A stretch of DNA of 64,000 bases. Source: Novosphingobium nitrogenifigens DSM 19370. Its GTDB lineage: Bacteria > Pseudomonadota > Alphaproteobacteria > Sphingomonadales > Sphingomonadaceae. The stretch covers positions 594,698 to 658,697 of the forward strand of contig NZ_GL876933.1 of the NCBI RefSeq assembly GCF_000192575.1, given 5' to 3'. The position numbers were made by a program, and so were the translations under genes. Every line of letters begins with the position of its first letter. Position 1 is the stretch's first letter. The notes under the pieces are model-generated. The model had not been told where the DNA came from. It searched no databases and saw only the letters and a program-made list of their open reading frames with translations. This document shows, in pieces, positions 43,636-52,800 of the stretch.

Positions 43636-44364
43636 CTATTGGAGAGTGGCGGGTGGCGAGAGGGCGGCATCGACCGAAGCGGAGACCAGTTCGCGATAAT
43701 GGGCGAGCATCATGTGTCCGTCGGCAATCGCGATGCGGCGGGCATGGGCCAGTTCCCCATCCCGGCACAGGCTGTCGCTTTCGCTCGTCCCATAGATGCA
43801 GGTGACCGGCAGGCCGTGCAGCAGGCGCACGGTCCGGCGCGGATCGCTGTCGGGTTGTCCGGAATAGAAGAAGCCGAGCGGATTGGCATGGAAGAAGACT
43901 TGCGTGCCCGGAACGATCAGGACGACCGAGGCGATGCGGGCGCGCAAGTCGGCGGGAAGGACGCCTGCCCCGGTGTCGAGAATATCGGCCCCGAACGAGC
44001 CGCCGATCAGGACGATGCGGTTCGCGCCGCTGCGCGTCAGGGCGTCGCGGATCGAATCGGCGACGAGCGTATCGACATAGGCACGGTCGCGCCGATGCAG
44101 GAACAGCGCCGAGGAGTTGATCGCCAGCACCGGCACGCCGCGCGCGCGAAAGGCGTCGATGGTTCGGGCATTGGCCCCGATGTCGAGCCCCATGTCGCCG
44201 GAAAAGTAAACGGCAACAAGGTCATGGCGGCGCGGGGCCGTCGCGTCGAACCAGCGCCGGGGCTTGAGATCGAAGTAGCCACCCAGCGCCATCATCACGA
44301 GAACGAGCAAGGGCGCCAGTGACAACCAGCCAAAAACCTTGCGGCCTGAAAAGTGTATGGGCAT
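43636..44364 (-). CDS. VirJ/AcvB-like lysyl-phosphatidylglycerol hydrolase
   Basis: A 242-residue alpha/beta hydrolase with an N-terminal membrane anchor or signal (WLSLAPLLVLVMMALGGYF, about 12-30) that directs it to the periplasm. VYFSGDMGLDIGANARTIDAF matches the VirJ start and GGSFGADIL holds the nucleophile Ser; IADGHMML supplies the His. In Agrobacterium and Rhizobium, AcvB/AtvA cleaves lysyl-phosphatidylglycerol and is encoded with the MprF homologue lpiA. The same pair occurs here, 117 nt apart in one direction, so this protein should balance the MprF product. Confidence 0.8.
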   Translation of the reverse strand: MPIHFSGRKVFGWLSLAPLLVLVMMALGGYFDLKPRRWFDATAPRRHDLVAVYFSGDMGLDIGANARTIDAFRARGVPVLAINSSALFLHRRDRAYVDTLVADSIRDALTRSGANRIVLIGGSFGADILDTGAGVLPADLRARIASVVLIVPGTQVFFHANPLGFFYSGQPDSDPRRTVRLLHGLPVTCIYGTSESDSLCRDGELAHARRIAIADGHMMLAHYRELVSASVDAALSPPATLQ

Positions 44365-44436
44365 GGTGAAACCATTGATCGCAGCGCGTTTCAGCGCGGT
44401 GGGGCAATCATTAACTTGCTGTAACGGATTGATAAA

Positions 44437-45123
44437 GTGTCAACCAGAATTCTGCTGGTCGAAGATGATGCCCAGATCGGCGACTATATCGCGCGAGGCC
44501 TCGATGAAGAAGGCTTCGTTGTCGATCGTGCCGACAATGGCCGTGACGGTCTGTTCATGGCGACAGACAGTCAATTCGATGTCGTGGTGCTCGATCGCAT
44601 GCTTCCGGGCATGGATGGACTTTCCTTGCTCAAGGCGATGCGTGCCGCTGATGTCGATACGCCGGTGCTGATGCTTTCGGCATTGGGCAGTACCGATGAT
44701 CGCGTGTCGGGTCTGACGGCCGGCGCCGACGACTATCTGGGCAAGCCGTTTTCCTTTGCCGAACTGCTCGCGCGGGTTCAGGCGCTGATCCGTCGGCGTT
44801 CGGGGCCTGCCAAGGCGCAGGAAACCGGTTTGCGCTGTGGCGATCTGGAGTTGGATCGACTGACCCGCGTGGTCAAGCGGGGCGGGCGCAAGATCGCCTT
44901 GCAGCCGCGCGAGTTCCGTCTGCTCGAATATCTCATGCTGCATCAGGGCGAAGTGGTGACGCGCACCATGCTGCTCGAAGCGGTGTGGGACTATCATTTC
45001 GACCCAGGCACCAATGTCATCGACGTCCATATCAGCCGTCTGCGGCGCAAGATCGACGACGGCGAGGCGCAAGTGCTGTTCCACACCGTACGCGGCGCGG
45101 GATACCGGCTGGCCGCCGACTGA
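44437..45123 (+). CDS. OmpR/PhoB-family response regulator
   Basis: A 228-residue regulator: receiver domain with phospho-acceptor Asp53 (VVVLDRMLPGMDG), acidic pocket VEDD (residues 8-11) and Lys in LGKPFSF, then a winged-helix DNA-binding domain (ALQPREFRLLEYLMLHQGEVVTR...NVIDVHISRLRRKID). The likely start is GTG at 44437; the message may have a short leader, since a TTAACTTGCTGTAACGG stretch lies just upstream. It precedes its histidine kinase by 15 nt and is divergent from the VirJ/MprF genes, which it may control (inference). Confidence 0.93.
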   Translation: MSTRILLVEDDAQIGDYIARGLDEEGFVVDRADNGRDGLFMATDSQFDVVVLDRMLPGMDGLSLLKAMRAADVDTPVLMLSALGSTDDRVSGLTAGADDYLGKPFSFAELLARVQALIRRRSGPAKAQETGLRCGDLELDRLTRVVKRGGRKIALQPREFRLLEYLMLHQGEVVTRTMLLEAVWDYHFDPGTNVIDVHISRLRRKIDDGEAQVLFHTVRGAGYRLAAD

Positions 45124-45138
45124 CGCGAGGCATTGTTC

Positions 45139-46512
45139 ATGCCCTCGTTTCCCCGGTCGTCTCCCCGTCGCCTCTCGCCCACGATGGTGTGGCTGGTCGC
45201 GGCCGTGTTCGTGCTGCAATTGCTGTCGAGCGCGGCGGCGATCTATTTCCTGCGCGGGCAGATGCTCGAAGTCGTGCGCGCCGACCGTATGCGGCAGGTG
45301 CTCGACGTGCGCGACGACTTGCTGGCAACCTATATCCAGGGCGGACGACCGGCGCTGGCACGGATGATCGTCCACCAGGAAGGGGCGGCGGCCGATCCGG
45401 TGGTGTTCATTGCGCTTACCGGATCGGGCGCGCCGCTGCTCAGCAATCTTGCGCGGGCTCCGGGAATCGAGGTGTCGTCCCGCCCGCGACCGGTCATGGT
45501 CCATCTCGGCCCCGACATCCCGGACATCGAGGGCATGGCGATCGCGGGGCAATTGTCCGACGGCGAACGCCTGATCGTGGGGGTCATGGGGGCGACCGAG
45601 CGGCGGTTCAATCTGGCGTTTGCGGCTGCGGTGGGCCTGACCATCCTGGTGGCGGTGGCGCTGGCCTTGGCCAGCGCGCTCCTGCTCGGGTGGGAAATCA
45701 GCCGTCGGACTCATGCGATCGCCGAAACCGCGACGGAGCTGGCCTCGGGTAATTTCGGTGCGCGTCTGCCTGAAAACCGGGCGGGCGACGGGTTTGACCA
45801 TTTGCGTTTGCAGATGAACCGCATGGCCGAGCGGATCGATACGCTGGTTTCCGAACTCAGTTCGGTATCGGGATCGCTGGCGCATGATCTGCGCTCGCCG
45901 GTGGCGCGGTTGTCGGCGGCGATCGACACGGCCTTGTTGCGGGTGGACGAACCCGGCGCGGTCGAGGCCTTGCAGGCCGCCCGCGCCGATGCGGACGGCC
46001 TTCACCGCATGCTCGAGACTGCGCTCGAAATCACCCGGCTCGAAGGCGGCGCGGTCGCGGACCGGCGCCAGTCGATCAATCTCGCTCAGGTGGTCGAGGA
46101 CATGGCCGAGCTTTATGAGCCTTTGGCCGAGCAGTCGGGCGTGCAGCTCGTGACCGAGCTGGAGCCGGTGGTGGCGGCCGTTGACCGCGAGCTGCTGTCG
46201 CGGGCGATCGCCAACCTTGTCGACAATGCGCTCAAATACGGGGGACACCGGATCGTCCTGCGCACGGCGGCCTTGCCTACGCAGGCCGAAATCGACGTGA
46301 TCGACGATGGACCAGGCATTCCTGCCGAGGATCGGCAGCGAGTGGTCGAGCGGTTCGTCCGGCTCGACAATGCCCGGACTTTGCCGGGCGGGGGACTGGG
46401 GCTTGCCATGGTGGCCGCTGTCGCGCGGCTGCACGGGGGCGAACTCATTCTGCGTGGGCGCGACGACGGCGAGAAGGCCGGGTTGGTCGCGACCTTGCGC
46501 ATTCCGCGATAG
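45139..46512 (+). CDS. Sensor histidine kinase
   Basis: A 457-residue kinase with two membrane helices (about 15-38 and 160-185) framing a 120-residue periplasmic sensor domain of no recognised type, a HAMP linker, the H-box SLAHDLRSPVARL with His249, and an ATPase domain with NLVDNALKYGG (N-box), DDGPGIP (G1) and GGGLGLAMV (G2). It should phosphorylate the response regulator at 44437. ATG at 45139 was chosen (GAGG upstream); a TTG at 45133 is in frame. A strong hairpin terminator follows directly. Confidence 0.92.
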   Translation: MPSFPRSSPRRLSPTMVWLVAAVFVLQLLSSAAAIYFLRGQMLEVVRADRMRQVLDVRDDLLATYIQGGRPALARMIVHQEGAAADPVVFIALTGSGAPLLSNLARAPGIEVSSRPRPVMVHLGPDIPDIEGMAIAGQLSDGERLIVGVMGATERRFNLAFAAAVGLTILVAVALALASALLLGWEISRRTHAIAETATELASGNFGARLPENRAGDGFDHLRLQMNRMAERIDTLVSELSSVSGSLAHDLRSPVARLSAAIDTALLRVDEPGAVEALQAARADADGLHRMLETALEITRLEGGAVADRRQSINLAQVVEDMAELYEPLAEQSGVQLVTELEPVVAAVDRELLSRAIANLVDNALKYGGHRIVLRTAALPTQAEIDVIDDGPGIPAEDRQRVVERFVRLDNARTLPGGGLGLAMVAAVARLHGGELILRGRDDGEKAGLVATLRIPR

Positions 46513-46546
46513 GATGCCGAGGCTGGTCCGCACCAGCTTCGGCATC
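46513..46546. terminator. Hairpin terminator between convergent kinase and glycosyltransferase genes
   Basis: GATGCCGAGGCTGGT pairs with ACCAGCTTCGGCATC (one G:T wobble) around a 4-nt loop. It starts at the base after the kinase stop codon. Confidence 0.75.
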
Positions 46547-46559
46547 ACGATCTTAGGCC

Positions 46560-49500
46560 TCAGGTTTGGGGCGTGCTGACCCGGCCGGTGCGTTCGAGCT
46601 TGCCCCAGCCGATGCCGAGCCCGGCCAGCGCCGATCCGACTGCGCGGATCACCACCCCGTACATGAGCTGGCGATAGACGAACCGCTGCATCAGCAGCAG
46701 CAGCGGCGGGAACCGCTTTTCCCGCACGTCGAGGCGATAGGCGACCCAGCCGCACAGGAGGTCGATCGACGTGAACCCGATCCAGTAGACCCCCATGCGC
46801 AGCACGTCGGTCTGGGTCTGGGCCCAGCCGTGCTGCATGATGCGCACGATCGTCCCGACGATCGACACGGCGAGCGCCAAGTCGATCAGCGGCGAGATCA
46901 TGGCAAAGCAGATCTGGAACAACCAAGCCTGCGGCATCCCGACGAAAGCGAGGCCCGAAGGCGTGCGCCGCGACAGGACGGAGCGGTGCTTCCACAGGCA
47001 CTGCAGCGTGCCGTAGGCCCAGCGGAACCGCTGCTTGCCCAGCGCGCGCAGGGTTTCGGGCGCTTCGGTCCAGGCCACCGCGTCTTCGTCGTAGGCGACT
47101 TTCCAGCCGTGGCGCTGGATCGCGATGGTAAGGTCCTGATCTTCGGCAAGGGTGTCTTCGGGATAGCCGCCGACATCTTCGAGCGCACTGCGGCGCCAGG
47201 CGCCGACGGCACCGGGAACCACGGTGATCGCGTCGAAACGGGTGAGCGCGCGCCGTTCGATGTTCTGCGCGGTCACATATTCGATCGCCTGCCAGCGGGT
47301 GACCAGATTGACGCGATTGCCGACTTTGGCATTGCCCGCGACTGCGCCGATATCCTCGCGCTGGAACCAGCGGACCAGCTTGGCGATGGTCTGCGGCTCG
47401 AACTGGGTATCGGCGTCGAGTGCGACGATGATCTCGCCGTTGGCCTGTTCCAGCGCGCGGTTGAGTGCGCGGGCCTTGCCGCCGTTCGCCATGGTCATCA
47501 GCCGCACGCGCGGATCGTTGCCGAAGACTTCGGCGACGATCGGGCTCGTCCGGTCCTTCGACCCGTCGTCCGCGACGATCACTTCGATCGGGTGATAGTC
47601 GCTGGCAAGAATGCGATGGACCGAGGCCTCGATCACGCGCTCTTCGTTATAGGCGGGAATGATGACCGACACGAGCGGGCGATAGGCTTCCCCGGCTTCG
47701 GCACCGTTCTCGGCCTCATCCGTCGGCATCGGCAGTCCGACCCGGCGTTCGGGGAACAGGGCAAGGCCCGTCATCCCCAGCGCACGGATCACGCCCAGCG
47801 CGATGGCGAAGAAGAACATCCATTTGAGGCCGTCGAGAATCCCCGCGAGCACCACGAAGATGCCGACGTCGAGCCGCACCGCGACCAGATCCCAGCCTTC
47901 GACCTTGGGCATGACCGCATCGCGGTTGAGCCCCGCGAGAGCCGAGGCCGGAACGAAAGTGTAGCCATCCGAACGGAGCTTTTCGATGATGCGCGGCAGC
48001 GCGAGCACGGTCTGGCTGCGGTCGCCGCCGCCATCGTGCAGCAGGATCACGTTGACGGTGCGGTCGGGGGTCTGGTCCTCGACCGCGCTGACCGAACGGC
48101 GGAAGATGTCGTCGGCGCTGCGCTTCATCCAGTCGCCCGGATCGCCGTGGAGGCCGACGATGGTGTACCCCTGTTGCTGGGCAATGAGGGCAGGGCCGAG
48201 TTCGTCGGGCGTAGTGGGTTCCGCGTCGCCGAAATAGGGCGCACGGAAGAGACGGGTGGAGCGCCCGGTATAGGCCTCGATCAGGCGTTGCGTGGCGTTG
48301 AGTTCCAACCGGGCGCCGGTGTCGCTCATGTCCGCCATGTTCGGATGGGTATAGCTGTGATTGCCGATTTCCGAGCCGCTGGCGATGATCCGTTCGAGCA
48401 GGCCGCGGTTCGAAACGCCGTTCTCGCCGATCACGAAGAACGTGCCGGGGACGTGATAGCGTTCGAGGATCGAGAGGATCTGCGGCGTGTACTTGGGATC
48501 GGGGCCGTCGTCGAAGGTCAGGGCGATCTGTTTCGCCCTCGCGCCGGTGCGCCGCACGACATAGGGCGTGGGCAGCGCGTCATAGCGTTCGTCGGTGATG
48601 AGCGAGGATTTCGCGTCGAAAGCCAGCGTTCGGTTGCCCGCCTTGGGCACCGAATCGATGCGCAGGATTTCGCCGTTCCCTTCGACGTCGACATTGGTCA
48701 TTTCGCGCAAAGGACCGAGATTGGGAACGGCCTTGCCCCCCTGCCGCCAACTTGAGAGCGCGGTCCAGAAACCGGGGTCTTCCGACCCCAGGCGCCAGAG
48801 CGCGACCGAGCCGATGCCCATGCGTCCCAGAACCTGCATCTGGTTCCAGCTCGTGGCGGCGTCGAGCATCCAGACGTCGTGGCGAATGCCGGGCGTACCC
48901 GGATTGGAGTCGCTGTCTTCGACAAAGGCAAAACCGGAATTGCCGCTGGCCTTGTCCCACATCGGGCTGGTGCCGCTGTCGTGCGCGGAAAGCCAGGCTT
49001 CTTCGATGGTCATCGGGTCGGCGGCGCCCCCGTGCCAGTCGTAGCCATAGCTGCCGAGCGCGACGATGACCTTGTCTGCCGGAATGCCCTTGAGCGCGGA
49101 AGTCAGGTGCGAGACGAACCAGCCGTTGGAGGCGATCGGCCCCGGTTCCCCGGTTTCATAGTGCTCGTCATAGGCCATCAGGACGACCTTGTCGGTGACC
49201 TGGGCAAAGGCGCGCGGCGACCAGTTCTCGTCGTCGACCGGCACCGTCACCGAGACGATGCGATGCTTGGGCGCGAGCCGGGCATGAAGTTCGATCAGGA
49301 ACTGGCGCAGGACTTTGATCCCGACCGGTTGCAGGGCCTCGAAGTCGATCATGACCCCCGCGTCGCCATTGGCGTCGAGCGCGGCGTCGATACTGCGCAC
49401 GATCGAGGCGCGCTTCATTGGATCGGCAAGAGCGCGGGTGGTTCCCGGGCCGTCCCACACGCCGTTCGCTGCATTTTGCAGGACGTCGATGACCAGCGGG

Positions 49501-49937
49501 CGATGGAGCGCCCCGGCGAGGATGCGGCGCATGCGCGGATCGTCGGATGCCGAGAAATTGCCGTCATGGTCGAGCGACATCAGCGTCGCGGCGACCCAGT
49601 CGAGCCGCGAGGATTGGCGCCAGAGTGAATCGACGCCGTCGATGCCCGAGGTCGAATAGAAACCGACCGTCAGGTTCTTCGACTGGCGCTGGGCCGGTGC
49701 GGCACGACGGCCGAACAGCGAGCCGAGTTCGCGCGACAGGCGGCTGACTTCGGTCCGCAGCGGCAACGGCTGCGGCCGTTCAAAGCCGAGATTGAGTGGG
49801 GTGGAAGCAGGAACGGTGGCGACCGTGGTCGCAAAGGCGATGGCAGTGCCGATCAGGACGGCAAGGATCGCGAAGACGACGCGGCGTGTCCATCGGCGCC
49901 GTTGGCCGGTAGGATCGTAGAAAATCGGGCGTTGCAC
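46560..49937 (-). CDS. Three-domain GH18-like / NodB deacetylase / GT2 glycosyltransferase fusion
   Basis: A 1125-residue envelope protein. After a cytoplasmic basic start and one helix (VVFAILAVLIGTAIAFATTV) comes a GH18-like domain (about 65-420) whose motif reads DAGVMIDFE: the catalytic Glu is kept but the first Asp of DGxDxDxE is Ala. Next is a NodB polysaccharide deacetylase (about 490-690) with TFDDGPDPKYTP and HSYTHPN. After two hydrophobic helices follows a GT2 domain (about 775-1010) with VIVADDGSKD, DADTQ, EDQDL and QRFRW, then further membrane helices. Such fusions make and deacetylate a secreted N-acetylhexosamine polymer, e.g. poly-N-acetylglucosamine-like exopolysaccharide (inference). 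GTG at 49937 has GGGGAACC upstream. Confidence 0.88.
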   Translation of the reverse strand: MQRPIFYDPTGQRRRWTRRVVFAILAVLIGTAIAFATTVATVPASTPLNLGFERPQPLPLRTEVSRLSRELGSLFGRRAAPAQRQSKNLTVGFYSTSGIDGVDSLWRQSSRLDWVAATLMSLDHDGNFSASDDPRMRRILAGALHRPLVIDVLQNAANGVWDGPGTTRALADPMKRASIVRSIDAALDANGDAGVMIDFEALQPVGIKVLRQFLIELHARLAPKHRIVSVTVPVDDENWSPRAFAQVTDKVVLMAYDEHYETGEPGPIASNGWFVSHLTSALKGIPADKVIVALGSYGYDWHGGAADPMTIEEAWLSAHDSGTSPMWDKASGNSGFAFVEDSDSNPGTPGIRHDVWMLDAATSWNQMQVLGRMGIGSVALWRLGSEDPGFWTALSSWRQGGKAVPNLGPLREMTNVDVEGNGEILRIDSVPKAGNRTLAFDAKSSLITDERYDALPTPYVVRRTGARAKQIALTFDDGPDPKYTPQILSILERYHVPGTFFVIGENGVSNRGLLERIIASGSEIGNHSYTHPNMADMSDTGARLELNATQRLIEAYTGRSTRLFRAPYFGDAEPTTPDELGPALIAQQQGYTIVGLHGDPGDWMKRSADDIFRRSVSAVEDQTPDRTVNVILLHDGGGDRSQTVLALPRIIEKLRSDGYTFVPASALAGLNRDAVMPKVEGWDLVAVRLDVGIFVVLAGILDGLKWMFFFAIALGVIRALGMTGLALFPERRVGLPMPTDEAENGAEAGEAYRPLVSVIIPAYNEERVIEASVHRILASDYHPIEVIVADDGSKDRTSPIVAEVFGNDPRVRLMTMANGGKARALNRALEQANGEIIVALDADTQFEPQTIAKLVRWFQREDIGAVAGNAKVGNRVNLVTRWQAIEYVTAQNIERRALTRFDAITVVPGAVGAWRRSALEDVGGYPEDTLAEDQDLTIAIQRHGWKVAYDEDAVAWTEAPETLRALGKQRFRWAYGTLQCLWKHRSVLSRRTPSGLAFVGMPQAWLFQICFAMISPLIDLALAVSIVGTIVRIMQHGWAQTQTDVLRMGVYWIGFTSIDLLCGWVAYRLDVREKRFPPLLLLMQRFVYRQLMYGVVIRAVGSALAGLGIGWGKLERTGRVSTPQT

Positions 49938-50152
49938 TGGGTTCCCCGGAATGAGCTGATTGCGCCTATAGCACTGACCGGGTGACGATGGACAGTCGGG
50001 AAGGAATCGGAACAGGGGACCGTCTCGTCGCGATTCTGGGCGACCGTCCATCGCCGGATCTGCATTTAGGAAATGCGGCCCGAACCGGCAGTGAGCAAAT
50101 GATTACCGATTGGCCATATGTTACGGCCCTTTGACGGTTTTCGGATTTGATT

Positions 50153-50605
50153 TCACCGTCCGTCGAGGCGACGCCCCAGAGTCGTGACCGCCTGCGCTTC
50201 ATAACCGAGCGCTGTGTAGAACGCGGTCACCGCCGCATTGTCGCTGCGCACCATCAACATGGCCTTGGGGCAGCCGACGGAGGTCAGCCATGCCTCGGCC
50301 GCGCGGACAAGCATCCTGCCGATACCTTGCCGCTGCGCCGTGGGGGCGACGCCGAGGTAATAGAACCAGCCGCGATGGCCGTCGTATCCGGCCATGATCG
50401 TCCCGACCGGGCTATGCCCGTCCCGCCCCCGGTCGTCTGCGATCAGCACGCGGGCCATGGGGTGGGCAAGGGCAAGGGCGTAGTCGGTTGCCGGATCATT
50501 CCACGGCCGGGTCAGTCCCGCAGCCTGCCACAAGGCGATGACGGCCGGGGCATCGGCGTCCTGCGCCGTGCGAATGGAAATCGTGGTTTGGGTCATGTCG
50601 GGCAT
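50153..50605 (-). CDS. GNAT-family N-acetyltransferase
   Basis: A 150-residue (or 147 from ATG at 50596) Gcn5-related acetyltransferase. The acetyl-CoA loop is LGVAPTAQRQGIGRMLV (Q/RxxGxG), followed by FYTALGYEAQ at the C-terminus. The N-terminal GLTRPWNDPATDYALAL is typical of the YpeA group. The acceptor is unknown. It lies 215 nt upstream of, and in the same direction as, the polysaccharide fusion gene. Confidence 0.85.
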   Translation of the reverse strand: MPDMTQTTISIRTAQDADAPAVIALWQAAGLTRPWNDPATDYALALAHPMARVLIADDRGRDGHSPVGTIMAGYDGHRGWFYYLGVAPTAQRQGIGRMLVRAAEAWLTSVGCPKAMLMVRSDNAAVTAFYTALGYEAQAVTTLGRRLDGR

Positions 50606-50745
50606 CAAGGAGGTTCCGGGAGATCCTTTCCGTCGGGCGGGGGGGATGGCACCCGACCGGCGCAGAGGCAACCCCGCTGCGTGTAACCGCCGGGCGGGGC
50701 AGAACGAATGGAAGGGCGGGTTCCCCCCATTCGGAGCGACGTTCG

Positions 50746-51447
50746 ATGGCCGCACTTCTCCTCACCATGCTGGGCGGTGCCCTGGCGGTTTCCTGCCTGA
50801 CCATTCTGCTCGTAACCGGAGACCGGCGCCTGCGACGCGGTCGGCGCTCGGCACTGGGCGGGGCGGTCCTGGGCGGGCTTGCCGGAGTGGGCGCGATGGG
50901 GGCTGTCGTCGGCGCCATCGCGGGCAGCCTGCTCGGCAGCGCGCCCGCGCTTGCCTCGCAAGGCGAGGTGCCTTCGCTCGATGTCGGTGGAACCTGGATC
51001 AATTCGGCCCCGCTGTCGCGACAGGATCTGCGCGGCAAAGTGGTTCTGGTCGATTTCTGGACCTACAGCTGCATCAATTGCCTGCATACGCTGCCCTATC
51101 TCAAGGCGTGGCAGGACAAATACGGCAAGGACGGCCTGGTCATTGTCGGCGTCCATGCACCCGAGTTCGATTTCGAAAAGGACCTGGGCAATGTGCGCCG
51201 GGCGATCGCGCGGTTCGACATCACTTATCCGGTGGTCACCGACAACGACTACCGTATCTGGAATTCGTTCTCGAACCGCTATTGGCCCGCACACTATTTC
51301 GTCGATGCGCAAGGGCGCATCCGCCACAGCCATTTCGGCGAAGGCGACTATGACCAGTCGGAAAAGGTGATCCAGCAGCTCCTTGCCGAAGCGCATCCCG
51401 GCAAGGCCTATGGCGGGTTCGTGGTGCAGCCCGGGCGCCGTCCATAG
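50746..51447 (+). CDS. Membrane-anchored thioredoxin-like (redoxin) protein
   Basis: A 233-residue protein with two hydrophobic N-terminal segments (about 3-22 and 38-66, the second Gly/Ala-rich) and a periplasmic thioredoxin-fold domain. The redox motif is CINC in DFWTYSCINCLHTLPYL; FWTYSCINC is characteristic of DipZ/YyaL-type redoxins rather than of CcmG/ResA. The later cis-Pro region is RYWPAHYFVDAQGRI. It would reduce or form disulfides in secreted proteins. Neighbouring subtilase and anti-sigma genes make a secreted-protein quality role possible. ATG at 50746 follows CGGAGCG. Confidence 0.87.
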   Translation: MAALLLTMLGGALAVSCLTILLVTGDRRLRRGRRSALGGAVLGGLAGVGAMGAVVGAIAGSLLGSAPALASQGEVPSLDVGGTWINSAPLSRQDLRGKVVLVDFWTYSCINCLHTLPYLKAWQDKYGKDGLVIVGVHAPEFDFEKDLGNVRRAIARFDITYPVVTDNDYRIWNSFSNRYWPAHYFVDAQGRIRHSHFGEGDYDQSEKVIQQLLAEAHPGKAYGGFVVQPGRRP

Positions 51448-51465
51448 GAGGGCCGGTCTCCATCT

Positions 51466-52206
51466 CTATTTCCGGGCAGCCCCGCGCCAGCCCTCGTTCA
51501 TCGCGGCCTGCTCTTGCGCTGCGTCGAGCGGATCGCCGGTCGCCATCTGCTGAGCGAGTTCCATAAGCTCGGCCTGCGCCGATCCGGCCTGTCGATAGGC
51601 GGTTCCGGTTTCCTGCGTGCCGGGCAGAACGTGCTGCAATTGCCATGCGTCTTGCGCGCGGCAGGCAATGCCCGAGGCCGCGCGACCGCTGAAGACCCGG
51701 CACAAACTGCCGTCGCCACGGCGGAACGACCCCAGGATCTGCACCGGCGCCCCCGCATTGGCCGAGGCCAGTTGGTGGTCGAGCGCTCCGGCGAGTTCGC
51801 CCCCGGCGACAAGGGCGCCGCCGCGCGTCACGATCGGTCCGGGCGAGGTTATCCGCGTTCCGGCAAAAAGCCCGAGCACCAGCGATGCGGCAATCGCCGC
51901 CCCGAACCAGACGGGTTGCCGCCAGGCCGGTGTGCGCCGCGCGCGGGCTTCGTCGAGCGAATGGACTTGCGCAGTTGGCGCAGTGGGGGCGTCACTGCTC
52001 CGGATCATGGCGACCCATTCGGCGGGAAGCGGTTCGTCGTCGACTTTGGCGAAATGCGCGCGCAGGCTGTCGCGAACCGCGCGTTCGGCGGCGATGCGTT
52101 CGGCAAGGGCCGGGTCGGCCAGCGCGGCGAGCGTCACGCGCTCGCGCGCGGGCGTGTCGAGTTCGTCGTCGACATAGGCCATGATTTCTTCGGGCGTGAC
52201 GGTCAC
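51466..52206 (-). CDS. Anti-sigma factor (transmembrane)
   Basis: A 246-residue protein. The N-terminal domain EEIMAYVDDELDTPARERVTLAALAD is typical of anti-sigma factors that pair with ECF sigma, though without zinc-binding Cys. A transmembrane helix (VWFGAAIAASLVLGLFAG, near residue 103) leads to a periplasmic domain of about 125 residues with two Cys (LCRVFSG and IACRAQDAW) that could form a disulfide. The start is GTG at 52206, overlapping the sigma stop by 4 nt. The periplasmic Cys pair and a nearby thioredoxin-like protein (50746, convergent) suggest redox-linked sensing (inference). Confidence 0.82.
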   Translation of the reverse strand: MTVTPEEIMAYVDDELDTPARERVTLAALADPALAERIAAERAVRDSLRAHFAKVDDEPLPAEWVAMIRSSDAPTAPTAQVHSLDEARARRTPAWRQPVWFGAAIAASLVLGLFAGTRITSPGPIVTRGGALVAGGELAGALDHQLASANAGAPVQILGSFRRGDGSLCRVFSGRAASGIACRAQDAWQLQHVLPGTQETGTAYRQAGSAQAELMELAQQMATGDPLDAAQEQAAMNEGWRGAARK

Positions 52207-52700
52207 GGCAATTCTCCCAGCGCCCGCATCAGGGCTTCGCGCCCGCGCACGAGCCGCGATGTCAGCGTCCCGATCGGGCAGCCGATGATTTCGGCGGCTT
52301 CCTTGTAGGCAAACCCTTCGACCAGAACGAGCATGACCGCTTCGCGCTGTTCGTCGGGCAAGTGGATCATGGCGCGGGCGACATTCCCGAGTTCGGCATG
52401 GGCCTCGATCCCCGCATCCCCGGCGATGCCGACGTGATCGCCTTCCTCTTCGGGCACGAAAGTCTGGCCGCGCCGCGTGCGGGCCCGGGCTTCGTCGATC
52501 CAGAGATTGCGCATGATCCTGTACACCCATGCATCGAGCCGCGTTCCTTCCTGCCACAGATGCGCAGACTTGAGCGCGCGCTCGATCGTTGCCTGGCACA
52601 AGTCGTCGCCGTCGGTCGCATCGCGGGCAAGTCCGCGGGCAAAGCGCCGCATTTGCGGCAGCAGCCTCACGAGTTCCTCGCCGAATGGGGCCGATTTCAA
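52203..52700 (-). CDS. ECF-family sigma factor
   Basis: A 165-residue ECF sigma factor: region 2 ELVRLLPQMRRFARGLARDATDGDDLCQATIERAL and WVYRIMRNLWIDEAR, region 4 HLPDEQREAVMLVLVEGFAYKEAAEIIGCPIGTLTSRLVRGRE. TTG at 52700 is the favoured start (AAGG upstream, standard length for the group); ATG at 52802 would collide with the subtilase start on the other strand. It is coupled to its anti-sigma gene and divergent from the subtilase gene, which it may transcribe. Confidence 0.87.
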   Translation of the reverse strand: MKSAPFGEELVRLLPQMRRFARGLARDATDGDDLCQATIERALKSAHLWQEGTRLDAWVYRIMRNLWIDEARARTRRGQTFVPEEEGDHVGIAGDAGIEAHAELGNVARAMIHLPDEQREAVMLVLVEGFAYKEAAEIIGCPIGTLTSRLVRGREALMRALGELP

Positions 52701-52800
52701 CGCCGATGCCTTGTCTTTGACGGAACGGTCATGGATGGAACGGACGACCAGGGTCGTTTGATCCGCAGTGGTGCGATGAAATTCAACCGGGGACAAGCCC

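Noticed and set aside
46566..48755. 729-codon open frame antisense to the GH18/NodB/GT2 gene
   Set aside because: Arises from codon bias of the true gene; no recognisable protein features.
50607..50613. AAGGAGG on the plus strand looking like a strong ribosome site
   Set aside because: No start codon with a sensible reading frame lies 5-12 nt downstream; the thioredoxin-like gene begins much later at 50746 with its own site.
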